DNA of 64,000 nucleotides, taken from assembly GCF_018613695.1 (NCBI RefSeq), contig NZ_JAGGPR010000008.1, positions 85,845 to 149,844 on the forward strand, written 5' to 3'. The notes under the pieces were generated by a model. The model was not told the DNA's origin. It searched no databases and saw only the letters and a program-made list of their open reading frames with translations. This DNA is from Arthrobacter sp. ISL-95. Its GTDB lineage: Bacteria; Actinomycetota; Actinomycetes; Actinomycetales; Micrococcaceae. The position numbers and the translations under genes were made by a program. Below, piece after piece: positions 51,008 to 61,209 of the stretch (positions within the stretch are counted from its first letter, which is position 1; each line of letters opens with the position of its first letter).

Positions 51008-52104
51008 CTCATGTCAAGCATGCTCGCGTGAGTGTAGTGCGTGCCTCAGTTATTTCTGCTCGCGCGATTGAGGCTTCCAGGGCTTGTGTTTTCGCGGCTG
51101 CAAGGGCGATGAGCTGGGTTTGGATTCGGGTGATGCTGCGGCTGAGTTCGGCCGGGCTGGTGGTCTCCATGAGGTCGGCGAGTTCGGTCGCTTTGACCTC
51201 GGTGAGAATTCCGGAGCCGATGACGCGGAGGTAGGGGGTCCATGGTTTGTCATAGATCCGGGTCTTTTTGCCGTGTTTGTTTGAGCGCCAGCCGATGGCT
51301 TTGGTGGTCGCGGTGAAGAGGTTGAGACGGACCCGGACCAAGGCGTAGAGGGCGTTGAGGAGCTTCAGTTCGGCTGCTGTGTCGTACCGGTAGTGGAAGG
51401 CATGCCGGCGCACGACGTCACCGTTTTTCTGCTCGACGTGGTCGTTGTCGTTGGACTTATAGGGCCGTGCACGGGTGAAGTAGATCTCCTTCTTCCCGGC
51501 CCACTCGATCATGGCGTAGTTGATGAAATCCCCGCCGTTGTCGGTGTCGAGCCCCACCAAAGGAAACGGCAGTCGCACCACGCCCTCATCCATGGCCGCG
51601 AGTACCCAGCCGTGTGCCCCGTTTCGGACCGCGACGTTCTCGGTCCAGCCCGTGAACACGTCCGTAGCGGTCAGGGTTCGCGCGAATTCCCCGGCCAGGG
51701 TGGGACCGCAATGGACGACCAGGTCCGCCTCGACGAAGCCGGGGACCTGTTCGTGCTCGTCTCCGGCCTTACGGACCGTGATCGAATTACCCAGCAGCGG
51801 CCCGGCCTTCGTCGCGGAGAGCCCTCTGGGTTTGCCTGCGTCTTTGGTGGGTTTGAGCAGCCGATCAATCGTGCCCCCGGAGACCTGCATCAACTGCACC
51901 TTCACAGCCGGTGCCAGCCTTTTGGTGTCGAGTTCACCACGAGTTCGTCCAGAACCAACCCCTTGGCGTTCTTCGACGACCTCGCGTAATCGGCTGCGTA
52001 CTTCCTCGTGATTTCCCTACGAGTTACCCAACGACAGGTCCATCCCTCATCGTCACCGCCGTGCCCGTAGCGGTCCGTGATTTAGCGAGCGTTTCTCAAA
52101 TGAG
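51008..52104 (-). mobile_element. Deleted insertion sequence with terminal inverted repeats
   Basis: CTCATGTCAAGCATGCTCGC (51008-51027) and the complement of 52085-52104 (CTCATTTGAGAAACGCTCGC) match at 14 of 20 positions, including CTCAT at the outer and GCTCGC at the inner end. They enclose the transposase remnant. At about 1.1 kb the element is shorter than is usual for such a transposase, so it has lost internal sequence. I could not define a target duplication. Confidence 0.65.
51009..52040 (-). pseudogene. Integrase-type (DDE) transposase, truncated and frameshifted
   Basis: The intact 298-codon part (51009-51905) has the integrase core: ATDVFTGWTENVAV with the first Asp, VGLDTDNGGDFINYAMIEW with the second and RPYKSNDNDHVEQKNGDVVR with the Glu. 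Upstream, in another frame, the N-terminal piece REITRKYAADYARSSKNAKG and the following VLDELVV are readable up to a TGA at about 51910, after which a stretch of the DNA-binding domain is missing. So the gene has an internal deletion and a frame change and is not functional. Confidence 0.75.
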
Positions 52105-52201
52105 GCATGCACCCCGTTTCGCAAGCACTATTCATGAGTCTCGTCACCCCCTTGACTCCCACCCCCTCCTTCCCTAAACTTTTCATAAAGCAGAATCTAA
52201 A

Positions 52202-52216
52202 TTCCACAGAGCGGAA
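52202..52216. promoter_or_regulatory. Candidate operator for the glyoxylate/allantoin operon
   Basis: TTCCACAGAGCGGAA is an interrupted palindrome (TTCCRC-N3-GYGGAA), 73-87 bp upstream of hyi. Its shape fits an IclR/AllR-type site, but no such gene is adjacent. Confidence 0.4.
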
Positions 52217-52288
52217 ACTAGTGCCAAGCACCAAGGCAGCAGCCAAGCACGGAAGATAGATCAAAGCCCCTCCTCGGAAGGACCTACG

Positions 52289-53092
52289 ATGACGTACACA
52301 GTGAACTGCTCCATCCTCTTGACGGAGCTGCCCCTGCTCGAGCGCCCCGCCGCCGCGAAGGCAGCCGGTTTTGACGCCGTCGAGTTCTGGTGGCCCTTCG
52401 ACACCTCCGTCCCCACGGACGCACAAATCAACGAGTTTGAAACAGCCATCACGGACGCCGGCGTTCAGCTCACAGGCCTGAACTTCAACGCTGGCCACAT
52501 GCCCGGCGGCGATCGCGGCCTGGTTTCCTGGAAGGGACGTTGCTCCGAGTTCAAGGACAACATCGACGTCGTAGCCGGCATCGGTGAGCGCCTGGGCTGC
52601 AAGGCCTTCAACGCCCTCTACGGCAACCGTCAGGACGAGTTCACCCCTGAAGAGCAGGACGAACTCGCCGTCAAGAACCTCGCCGCAGCGGCGGAAGGCG
52701 TGGCCCGCATTGGCGGCACCGTCCTCCTCGAACCGGTCAGCGGCGCACCCAAGTACCCGCTCCTCACCGCCGAAGACGCACTCAAGGTCATCGCCCGCGT
52801 CAAGGCCGAATCCGGCGCACAGAACATCAAGCTCCTTGCCGACTTCTACCACCTGGCAGTCAACGGCGACGACGTCGAATCCGTCATCGAGAACCACGCC
52901 AAGGACTTCGGCCACATCCAGATCGCCGACAACCCCGGCCGCGGCGCTCCCGGAACCGGCACCCTCCCCCTCGGTGAATGGATCGCCCGCAGCCGCGAAC
53001 TCGGCTACGACGGCTACATCGGCCTTGAGTACAAGGAACCGCAGGAATCGGCCTTCAGCTGGGCCATCCGCCAGCCCGCCAACGCCAACTAA
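52289..53092 (+). CDS. hyi: Hydroxypyruvate isomerase
   Basis: A 267-residue TIM-barrel isomerase that converts tartronate semialdehyde and hydroxypyruvate. Features: VNCSILLTELPLLERPAAAK, LNFNAGHMPGGDRGLVSW, and metal-binding Glu/Asp/His in VLLEPVSG, LADFYHLAVNGDD and IQIADNPGRGAPGTG. AAGGACCTACG is the ribosome site. First gene of the glyoxylate operon (with glxR, gcl, glycerate kinase and allB). Confidence 0.93.
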   Translation: MTYTVNCSILLTELPLLERPAAAKAAGFDAVEFWWPFDTSVPTDAQINEFETAITDAGVQLTGLNFNAGHMPGGDRGLVSWKGRCSEFKDNIDVVAGIGERLGCKAFNALYGNRQDEFTPEEQDELAVKNLAAAAEGVARIGGTVLLEPVSGAPKYPLLTAEDALKVIARVKAESGAQNIKLLADFYHLAVNGDDVESVIENHAKDFGHIQIADNPGRGAPGTGTLPLGEWIARSRELGYDGYIGLEYKEPQESAFSWAIRQPANAN

Positions 53093-53175
53093 TTACGACG
53101 GCGGCACCCGCCACAGCGGCTGACTCACCAAACAGCACACCTGAGCTAAAACAGACTTTCAGAAAGAGAACCACA

Positions 53176-54054
53176 ATGAGCAACGTTGCAGTCATCGGCC
53201 TCGGAATCATGGGCCTCCCCATGGCCATCAACCTCGTCAAGGCCGGCCACACGGTCACCGGTTTCAACCGCAGCCAGGACAAGATCGACAAGCTCGTCTC
53301 CGAGGGCGGCCAGGGTGCCACGAGCATCGCGGACGCTGTCAAGGACGCCGACGTCGTCATCACCATGGTCCCGGACTCCCCCGATGTTGAGGGTGTCGTC
53401 AGCGGCAAGGACGGCGTCTTCGCCAACGCGAAGAAGGGCACCTTGTGGATCGACGCATCCAGCATCCGCCCGGACGTCGCCAAGCGCCTCTCGGAGGACG
53501 CAGTAGCGGCCGGCATCCGCCCGCTCGACGCTCCCGTATCCGGTGGTGAGCAGGGCGCCATCGACGCCGTCCTGTCCATCATGGTCGGCGGCGAAAAGGC
53601 AGACTTCGACGCAGCACAGGACGTCCTCAACGCAGTGGGCAAAACCATCGTCCACGTCGGCCCGTCCGGCTCCGGCCAGACCGTCAAGGCAGCCAACCAG
53701 CTGATTGTGGCCGTCAACATCCAGGTCCTCGGCGAGGCCATCGCCTTCCTTGAGGCCTACGGCGTAGACACCGACGCAGCACTGAAGGTCCTCGGCGGCG
53801 GCTTGGCCGGCTCTAAGGTCCTCGAGCAGAAGGGTCAGAAGATGCTCGACCGCAACTTCGACCCCGGCTTCCGACTGGCCCTCCACCACAAGGACCTCGG
53901 CATCGTCACCTCCGCAGCCCGCGAAGCCAACGTCGCTGTCCCGCTCGGCGCAGTCGTCGCCCAGCTCGTCGCCGCAACCGTCAACCAGGGCGACGGCGGC
54001 CTCGACCACTCGGGCCTCTTCAAGCAGGTCCTCCAGCTCAGCGGCCGGAAGTAA
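53176..54054 (+). CDS. glxR: 2-hydroxy-3-oxopropionate (tartronate semialdehyde) reductase
   Basis: A 292-residue beta-hydroxyacid dehydrogenase: N-terminal [20 protein letters not shown]ossmann motif, [20 protein letters not shown] substrate motif, and catalytic Lys in [11 protein letters not shown]. Reduces tartronate semialdehyde to glycerate. The gene order hyi-glxR-gcl-glycerate kinase supports this assignment over other members of the family. Confidence 0.93.
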   Translation: MSNVAVIGLGIMGLPMAINLVKAGHTVTGFNRSQDKIDKLVSEGGQGATSIADAVKDADVVITMVPDSPDVEGVVSGKDGVFANAKKGTLWIDASSIRPDVAKRLSEDAVAAGIRPLDAPVSGGEQGAIDAVLSIMVGGEKADFDAAQDVLNAVGKTIVHVGPSGSGQTVKAANQLIVAVNIQVLGEAIAFLEAYGVDTDAALKVLGGGLAGSKVLEQKGQKMLDRNFDPGFRLALHHKDLGIVTSAAREANVAVPLGAVVAQLVAATVNQGDGGLDHSGLFKQVLQLSGRK

Positions 54055-54096
54055 GCACCCCGGCAAAAGCCGGCAAAGCAACAAAAAGCAGGGAAC

Positions 54097-54122
54097 CCGC
54101 CGTCGTACTTATACGACGGCGG
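54097..54122 (+). terminator. Strong hairpin between glxR and gcl
   Basis: CCGCCGTCGTA (54097-54107) and TACGACGGCGG (54112-54122) pair exactly over a CTTA loop, with an outer GGGA/TCCC extension. There is no U-tract. It may be a partial terminator or mRNA processing site that separates hyi-glxR from gcl. Confidence 0.65.
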
Positions 54123-54187
54123 CTCCCTCACCACACCCAAAAACACCACAGACTTCGCCCGAAAGGGCAAAAAACAAGGAGTACACC

Positions 54188-55963
<1,776 letters not shown>

Positions 55964-55991
55964 GTAACAGTAAAAGAAGGGAGGCACCGGA

Positions 55992-57161
55992 ATGCGTGTT
56001 GTCATCGCCCCGGACAAATTCAAGGGCTCGCTGTCCGCGCCCGACGTCGCCAAGCACCTGGCAACAGGCCTGCAGGCGGGGTTCGGTTCCAAGGGCTTTG
56101 AGGCAACACGCATTCCGGTGGCCGACGGCGGCGAAGGAACTATCGACGCCGCCATCGGCTCCGGCTTCACCCGCCGGACCACCACCGTCACCGGCCCGCT
56201 CGGCGAGCCAGTGAAGGCCGACTTCGCGGTGCGGGACCAGGAAGCTGTCATCGAAATGGCGGCAGCTTCCGGTCTCGCCCTCCTCCCCGACGGCCCCACG
56301 TCAGAGACGGCAAAAACCGCAACCAGCATCGGAACGGGCGAACTCATCCGTGCCGCGCTGGACCTCGGCTGCCGCAAGATCATCCTGGGTGTGGGCGGCA
56401 GCGCCAACACCGACGCCGGCGCAGGAGTCCTCCAGGGCCTCGGCGCCGTCTTCTTGGATGAGAACGGCAACGAGCTCCCCGGCGGCGGTGCCGCCTTGGC
56501 ACAGCTGAACAGCATCGACTTCTCTAACTTCGACGTCCGCGTCGAAGCTACGGAGTTCGTGTTGGCGTCCGACGTCGACAATCCCCTTTTGGGGGCTAGC
56601 GGAGCCCCAGCCATCTTCGGTCCGCAAAAGGGCGCGACGCCGGACGACGTCACCTCGCTCGATGCGGCACTGAGCCACTTCGTGGACGTGCTCGCAGCAA
56701 CAACCGGCCAGCACGCCAAGTACGCCGCCAAGGCAGAAGGCGCTGGAGCAGCAGGCGGCGTTGGCTACATTGCCATCGCGGCCCTGAAGGCAGAGCGGCG
56801 GCCGGGTATCGACGTCGTGCTTGAATTCACTGAGCTGGAAGAACGGCTGAAGGGCGCCGATCTGGTGATCACCGGAGAAGGCAGCTTGGACGAACAAAGC
56901 CTGCTCGGCAAGACTCCTATGGGCGTCTCCCGCGCAGCACAAAGGAACGGGGTTCCCGTGATCGCAGTGTGCGGCCGGAGTACCCTGAGCCGTGAACAAC
57001 TCACGGATGCCGGCTTCCATACGGTCCATGCACTGACCGATCTGGAAAAAGATGTCCAAAAATGTATCGCTGAAGCAGGTCCGTTGCTTGAACAATTAGG
57101 TAGGCACATAGGCGTGTACCTGGCAGAACGGACCGAAAACAAGGAGTACCTCAATGTCTGA
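55992..57161 (+). CDS. Glycerate kinase (GarK/GlxK family)
   Basis: A 389-residue glycerate 2-kinase: MRVVIAPDKFKGSLSAPDVA, RIPVADGGEGTIDAAI, IILGVGGSANTDAGAGVLQGLG and GADLVITGEGSLDEQSLLGKTP are the family signatures. It phosphorylates the glycerate made by glxR. AAGAAGGGAGGCACCGGA is the ribosome site. It overlaps the start of allB by 8 bp. Confidence 0.93.
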   Translation: MRVVIAPDKFKGSLSAPDVAKHLATGLQAGFGSKGFEATRIPVADGGEGTIDAAIGSGFTRRTTTVTGPLGEPVKADFAVRDQEAVIEMAAASGLALLPDGPTSETAKTATSIGTGELIRAALDLGCRKIILGVGGSANTDAGAGVLQGLGAVFLDENGNELPGGGAALAQLNSIDFSNFDVRVEATEFVLASDVDNPLLGASGAPAIFGPQKGATPDDVTSLDAALSHFVDVLAATTGQHAKYAAKAEGAGAAGGVGYIAIAALKAERRPGIDVVLEFTELEERLKGADLVITGEGSLDEQSLLGKTPMGVSRAAQRNGVPVIAVCGRSTLSREQLTDAGFHTVHALTDLEKDVQKCIAEAGPLLEQLGRHIGVYLAERTENKEYLNV

Positions 57162-58503
57162 AGCAATCGGCGCCTATGACCTCGTTATCCGGGGCCAGCG
57201 CATCCTGACCACCGCCGGCATCGCAGCACGCGAAGTTGGCATCCGCGACGGCATCATCGTCGCAATCGAACCCTTGGGCAACGGCCTCACGGGCAACGAG
57301 GTCATTGAACTCGCAGACGACGAAACCCTCATCCCCGGCCTGGTGGACACCCACGTCCACGTCAACGAGCCCGGCCGCACCGAGTGGGAAGGCTTCGCCT
57401 CCGCCACCCGCGCCGCAGCTGCCGGTGGCGTGACCACCATCATCGACATGCCGCTGAACTCCATCCCGCCCACCACCACCGTGGACGGCCTGGAACAGAA
57501 GCGCGTAGTCGCCAAGGACCAGGCGTTCGTGGACGTCGGATTCTGGGGCGGTGCCATCCCGGGCAACAAGAGCGACCTCCGCCCGCTGCACGACGAAGGC
57601 GTATTCGGCTTCAAGTGCTTCCTCCTGCACTCCGGCGTGGACGAGTTCCCGCACCTGGACGCGGACGAGATGGAAGAGGACATGAAGGAACTCAAGTCCT
57701 TCGACTCCCTCATGATCGTGCACGCCGAAGACTCCCACGCTATTGACCGTGCCCCGCACCCCGGCGGCGACCACTACGAGACCTTCCTCGCATCCCGCCC
57801 CCGCGGTGCCGAGAACAAGGCAATCGCCGAGGTCATCGAACGTGCCCGCTGGACAGGCGCCCGCGCCCACATCCTGCACCTCTCCTCCTCCGACGCGCTG
57901 CCGATGATCGCCTCAGCAAAGCGCGACGGCGTCCACCTCACCGTTGAGACGTGCCCGCACTACCTGACGCTCATGGCCGAAGAAATCCCCGACGGCGCCA
58001 CGGCGTACAAGTGCTGCCCGCCCATCCGCGAAGCCTCCAACCGTGAGCTCCTCTGGAAGGGCCTGCAGGACGGCACCATCGACTGCATCGTCTCGGACCA
58101 CTCCCCCTCCACACTGGACCTCAAGGACTTGGAAAACGGCGACTTCGCAGTAGCTTGGGGCGGCGTTTCCTCGCTCCAACTGGGCCTGTCCCTGATCTGG
58201 ACCGAAGCCCGCCACCGCGGCATCCCGCTGGAACAGGTGGTCTCCTGGATGGCTGAGAAGCCCGCGGCCCTGGCCCGCCTGCACAACAAAGGCCAGCTCG
58301 CCCTTGGCTACGACGCCGACTTCTCCATCTTCGCCGCCGACGAAGCCTTCGTTGTGGACGTCAGCAAGCTCAAGCACAAGAACCCGATCACCCCATACGA
58401 CGGCCGTCCCCTGGCCGGCGTCGTCCGCAAAACCTACCTGCGCGGCACCCCCATCGACGGCCAGAACCCCGGCGGCAAGCTGCTCCGCCGCGGCAACGTT
58501 TAG
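57154..58503 (+). CDS. allB: Allantoinase
   Basis: A 449-residue amidohydrolase that opens allantoin to allantoate. GLVDTHVHVNEPGRTEWEGF gives the HxH metal ligands; GFKCFLLHSGVDEFPHL has the Lys to be carboxylated; HILHLSSSDAL and SDHSPST give the other ligands. It lies in an operon that finishes the degradation of glyoxylate from purines. AACAAGGAGTACCTCA before the ATG. Confidence 0.94.
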   Translation: MSEAIGAYDLVIRGQRILTTAGIAAREVGIRDGIIVAIEPLGNGLTGNEVIELADDETLIPGLVDTHVHVNEPGRTEWEGFASATRAAAAGGVTTIIDMPLNSIPPTTTVDGLEQKRVVAKDQAFVDVGFWGGAIPGNKSDLRPLHDEGVFGFKCFLLHSGVDEFPHLDADEMEEDMKELKSFDSLMIVHAEDSHAIDRAPHPGGDHYETFLASRPRGAENKAIAEVIERARWTGARAHILHLSSSDALPMIASAKRDGVHLTVETCPHYLTLMAEEIPDGATAYKCCPPIREASNRELLWKGLQDGTIDCIVSDHSPSTLDLKDLENGDFAVAWGGVSSLQLGLSLIWTEARHRGIPLEQVVSWMAEKPAALARLHNKGQLALGYDADFSIFAADEAFVVDVSKLKHKNPITPYDGRPLAGVVRKTYLRGTPIDGQNPGGKLLRRGNV

Positions 58504-58513
58504 GTCAACCGTC

Positions 58514-59293
58514 ATGGCAGTCAATGCCTACGGGCCGCCACCGTCGCGAGGACCCGCAGCACACGGGTCCTCCGCGCGGCGGCCTGGCCTGAGCGCGCGA
58601 GGTATGGCCGCACACGGGCTAGCGCTCTGGGTCAACCCGGCCGAGGGCGACGAGATCGATCCTGAAATCTGGGAGCGGGCAGCACGCCTTGTGCTGGCCC
58701 GCGCCATGAAACTTGCCCCGGAGGCGGAAGTCCGCATCTGGCCCGCCACCGGGGCAGAACACTCCGGCGTCGGCGACACTTCCTGGGGCGGCACTCCGCA
58801 GGAAGCCGCCGACGCCGGTACCAACGCGTCGCAGACAGGCACAAGGAGCGTGACTTTAACGCTCGCCGATGCCCTCGCGGAGGCCCGTTCAGCGGCCCGT
58901 TCCGACGGCGGCGACAGCGCCGAAGCCGGCGATAGCACCGCCGTCGAGCCCGTAACGTTGGCGAGCCGCCGCAGCCAACTTGCGGTGGACCTCGCCGCTG
59001 AAGTAGTGCTGCTGGACGGTGAGCCGGTTTCCTTTACTGGCATGGAATACAAGCTGCTGCGCTACCTCGTGGTGAACTGCTCACGGGCCATCAGTCGTGA
59101 AGAATTGCAACGTTTCCTGGAGTCATTTGACCTCCCCGGCGCGGCATTTCGTTCGATCGACGTTTATGTTGGAAGGGTGCGGCGGAAGCTAGGCTCCGCC
59201 CGACACACCGTCGCCACCGTCCGTGGTGGCGGCTACCAGTTCGTGCCAGGGCCCTATGCCACAGTGCGAGGACCTGCGGAATACAGCATCTAA
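58514..59293 (+). CDS. Winged-helix (OmpR-type effector) protein without receiver
   Basis: A 259-residue protein. The last about 100 residues (SRRSQLAVDLAAEVVLLDGE, FTGMEYKLLRYLVVNCSRAI, IDVYVGRVRRKLGS and TVRGGGYQFVPG) are a typical Trans_reg_C DNA-binding domain. The N-terminal 150 residues are low-complexity and are not a receiver; no phospho-acceptor region is seen. The start at 58514 has a weak ribosome site. It lies 10 bp after allB in the same direction; it could regulate that operon, or only happen to follow it. Confidence 0.75.
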   Translation: MAVNAYGPPPSRGPAAHGSSARRPGLSARGMAAHGLALWVNPAEGDEIDPEIWERAARLVLARAMKLAPEAEVRIWPATGAEHSGVGDTSWGGTPQEAADAGTNASQTGTRSVTLTLADALAEARSAARSDGGDSAEAGDSTAVEPVTLASRRSQLAVDLAAEVVLLDGEPVSFTGMEYKLLRYLVVNCSRAISREELQRFLESFDLPGAAFRSIDVYVGRVRRKLGSARHTVATVRGGGYQFVPGPYATVRGPAEYSI

Positions 59294-59391
59294 GTTCGCT
59301 GTTGTAAAAGATCAACGCCCCCGCAATTTGTATGACCGCTGTTGTTTGAAATGAAGGCCGGCTGTTTGCCGGTGAAACGTAAAGGATCGCC

Positions 59392-59859
59392 ATGACCCAG
59401 AAACTCCTCGTCGGAACGCAAGCACCTGATTTCGCGCTTCTCGACGCCGACGGCACCAAGGTCTCGCTGTCCGATTACCGCGGACGCAACGTTATTGTGT
59501 ACTTCTACCCGAAGGCAGCCACCCCCGGCTGCACCACCGAGGCTTGCGACTTCCGCGACAACCTCGCCAGCCTGCAGGGCAAGGGCTACGACGTCATCGG
59601 GATCTCCCCGGACGGCCCGGAGGCCCTCGCCAAGTTCACCGGTGAATTCGCCCTGACCTTCCCGCTGCTCTCCGACGAAAACCACTCTGTAGCCCTGGCT
59701 TACGGCGCCTGGGGCGAGAAGCTGGTTGACGGCGAAATCGTCGAAGGCCTGGTTCGCTCCACCGTGGTCCTCGACGGCGAAGGCACCGTGAAGCTCACCC
59801 AGTACCAGGTTTCCGCGCAGGGCCACGTCCAGGCGCTCAAGGAAGAGCTGGGCGTCTAA
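59392..59859 (+). CDS. bcp: Thiol peroxidase of the BCP/PrxQ group
   Basis: A 155-residue peroxiredoxin: YFYPKAATPGCTTEACDFRDN has the peroxidatic Cys and, five residues later, the resolving Cys, as in BCP/PrxQ. It reduces hydrogen peroxide and organic peroxides with thioredoxin. GTAAAGGATCGCC before the ATG. Followed by 32-bp tandem repeats and a terminator. Confidence 0.94.
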   Translation: MTQKLLVGTQAPDFALLDADGTKVSLSDYRGRNVIVYFYPKAATPGCTTEACDFRDNLASLQGKGYDVIGISPDGPEALAKFTGEFALTFPLLSDENHSVALAYGAWGEKLVDGEIVEGLVRSTVVLDGEGTVKLTQYQVSAQGHVQALKEELGV

Positions 59860-59861
59860 CC

Positions 59862-59970
59862 CTCTCGCACTTCCCGCGTGCTTGAGCCGAACGCTCTTCC
59901 ACATCACACGTGCTTGAGCGAATCCCTCTCTCACATCACACGTGCCTGAGCGAATCCCTCTCTCATATAA
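59862..59970. repeat. Tandem 32-bp repeat (three units plus part), locus 1
   Basis: Units at 59862, 59894 and 59926 and a partial at 59958, exact 32-bp spacing. Each has CTCTC-CACATCACAC and TGCTTGAGC. It begins 2 bp past the peroxiredoxin stop. The top strand is C-rich and G-poor in its first half. A similar array is at 63922. Confidence 0.85.
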
Positions 59971-59985
59971 CTGAACAAATCGTGT

Positions 59986-60016
59986 AACGCCCGCTCCCTA
60001 AAAGTGAGCGGGCGTT
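59986..60016 (+). terminator. Intrinsic terminator
   Basis: AACGCCCGCTC (59986-59996) pairs exactly with GAGCGGGCGTT (60006-60016) and is followed by TTC. It ends the peroxiredoxin transcript after the 32-bp repeats. Confidence 0.8.
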
Positions 60017-60070
60017 TCATGTGTCGTGACTAAACGTGACAAATACCCAGCAGCAATAGTTAATGGAGCC

Positions 60071-61189
60071 ATGGTCTCTTCCCCGCCCGTACGCCACGCC
60101 GTCGTCGTCGAAGATGACGCTGACATCCGCGGCCTCCTCGTTCTCGTCCTCGAGCAGCTCGACTTTGTGGTGACGGAAGCGCCTGACGGTCTCTCCGGCG
60201 TCGAAGCTGTCCGTAGAACCAACGCCGAATTGGTGACGCTGGACATCAACCTTCCGGACATCGATGGCATGGAAGTCTGCCGCCGCGTCCGAGAATTCTC
60301 GGACGCGTACATCCTGATGCTCACCGCCCGGGCCGATGAGATCGACAGGCTGACTGGCCTGGACACCGGCGCGGACGACTACATCAACAAGCCGTTCAGC
60401 CCCAAGGAACTCCAGGCCCGCATCCGCGCCCTTTTCCGCCGCGCCCGCACACCTGCCGCGCCCGCCGAGGACACCGGCCAGACCGATGAACTCGCCCGCG
60501 CAGCAGTGGTGCAGCAGAGCCTCCTGCCGCGCGAAACGGTCCGCCTCAACGGGTACGACGTCGCTGGAGCCTTCCGTCCATCGCGCAGCGTGGGCGGGGA
60601 CTTCTACGACTGGTACCAGACCCGCGACGGCATGCACCTGACCTTCGCCGATGCCATGGGCAAGGGAATGGGCGCTGCACTCATCGCAGCAACGGTTCGC
60701 GCCGTGATGCGTTCAGTTGCGGACACCCCTGAAATCGACGCCGCTTTCGGCTCAGCCAGCGCCACTATCACCTCGGACCTGGACCAGTCCGGCTCTTTCG
60801 TCACCATGTTCCACGCGCGGCTGGATGCTCCGTCCGGAAGGCTCAGCTATATCGACGCCGGTCATGGGCTTGCGCTGCATGTTCCTGCTGAGGGGGTGGC
60901 GCGAAGGCTGGTTTCTGCGGGCCCGCCCGTTGGGATCCTGGACGAGCAACAGTGGCCTGCTTCCGAGCTGAAGCTGGAGCCCGGCGATTCCCTGGTGATC
61001 GTCAGCGACGGCGTGCTGGACGCCCATAATTCCTTGGAAGAGTTCCAACGCAACGTCGAGAAAGCGGCGCGTAACGGCGCGTCGTCGGACGATGTCTGTG
61101 CAGCCTTGCTCGAGTTGGCACCGGCGTCAACCGCTGAAGATGACGTGACCGCCGTCGTCGTACGCCGAAAACCAAACGCAGGACTGTAA
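60071..61189 (+). CDS. Receiver-SpoIIE (PP2C) phosphatase, partner-switching input
   Basis: A 372-residue protein: response-regulator receiver at 9-125 (EDD at 14-16, phospho-acceptor Asp 58, Lys 107 in INKPFSP), a linker, and a SpoIIE/PP2C phosphatase domain at about 145-365 (SRSVGGDFYDWY, FADAMGKGMGAALIAA, YIDAGHGLALHV, SDGVLDAHNSL, DDVTAVVVRR). This is the RsbU-type input that dephosphorylates a STAS antagonist. The ATG at 60071 has TAATGGAGCC. It is 20 bp upstream of the glycosyltransferase gene. The cognate histidine kinase is not in the window. Confidence 0.9.
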   Translation: MVSSPPVRHAVVVEDDADIRGLLVLVLEQLDFVVTEAPDGLSGVEAVRRTNAELVTLDINLPDIDGMEVCRRVREFSDAYILMLTARADEIDRLTGLDTGADDYINKPFSPKELQARIRALFRRARTPAAPAEDTGQTDELARAAVVQQSLLPRETVRLNGYDVAGAFRPSRSVGGDFYDWYQTRDGMHLTFADAMGKGMGAALIAATVRAVMRSVADTPEIDAAFGSASATITSDLDQSGSFVTMFHARLDAPSGRLSYIDAGHGLALHVPAEGVARRLVSAGPPVGILDEQQWPASELKLEPGDSLVIVSDGVLDAHNSLEEFQRNVEKAARNGASSDDVCAALLELAPASTAEDDVTAVVVRRKPNAGL

Positions 61190-61209
61190 ACAGCAAAAGG
61201 GGGGGATTT

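Noticed and set aside
51906..52288. Second gene between the transposase and hyi
   Set aside because: The reading frames there are the decayed N-terminus of the transposase and the IS end, followed by the hyi promoter.
59862..59970. CRISPR array for the 32-bp repeats
   Set aside because: The units are directly adjacent with no spacers of unique sequence, and no cas genes are present.
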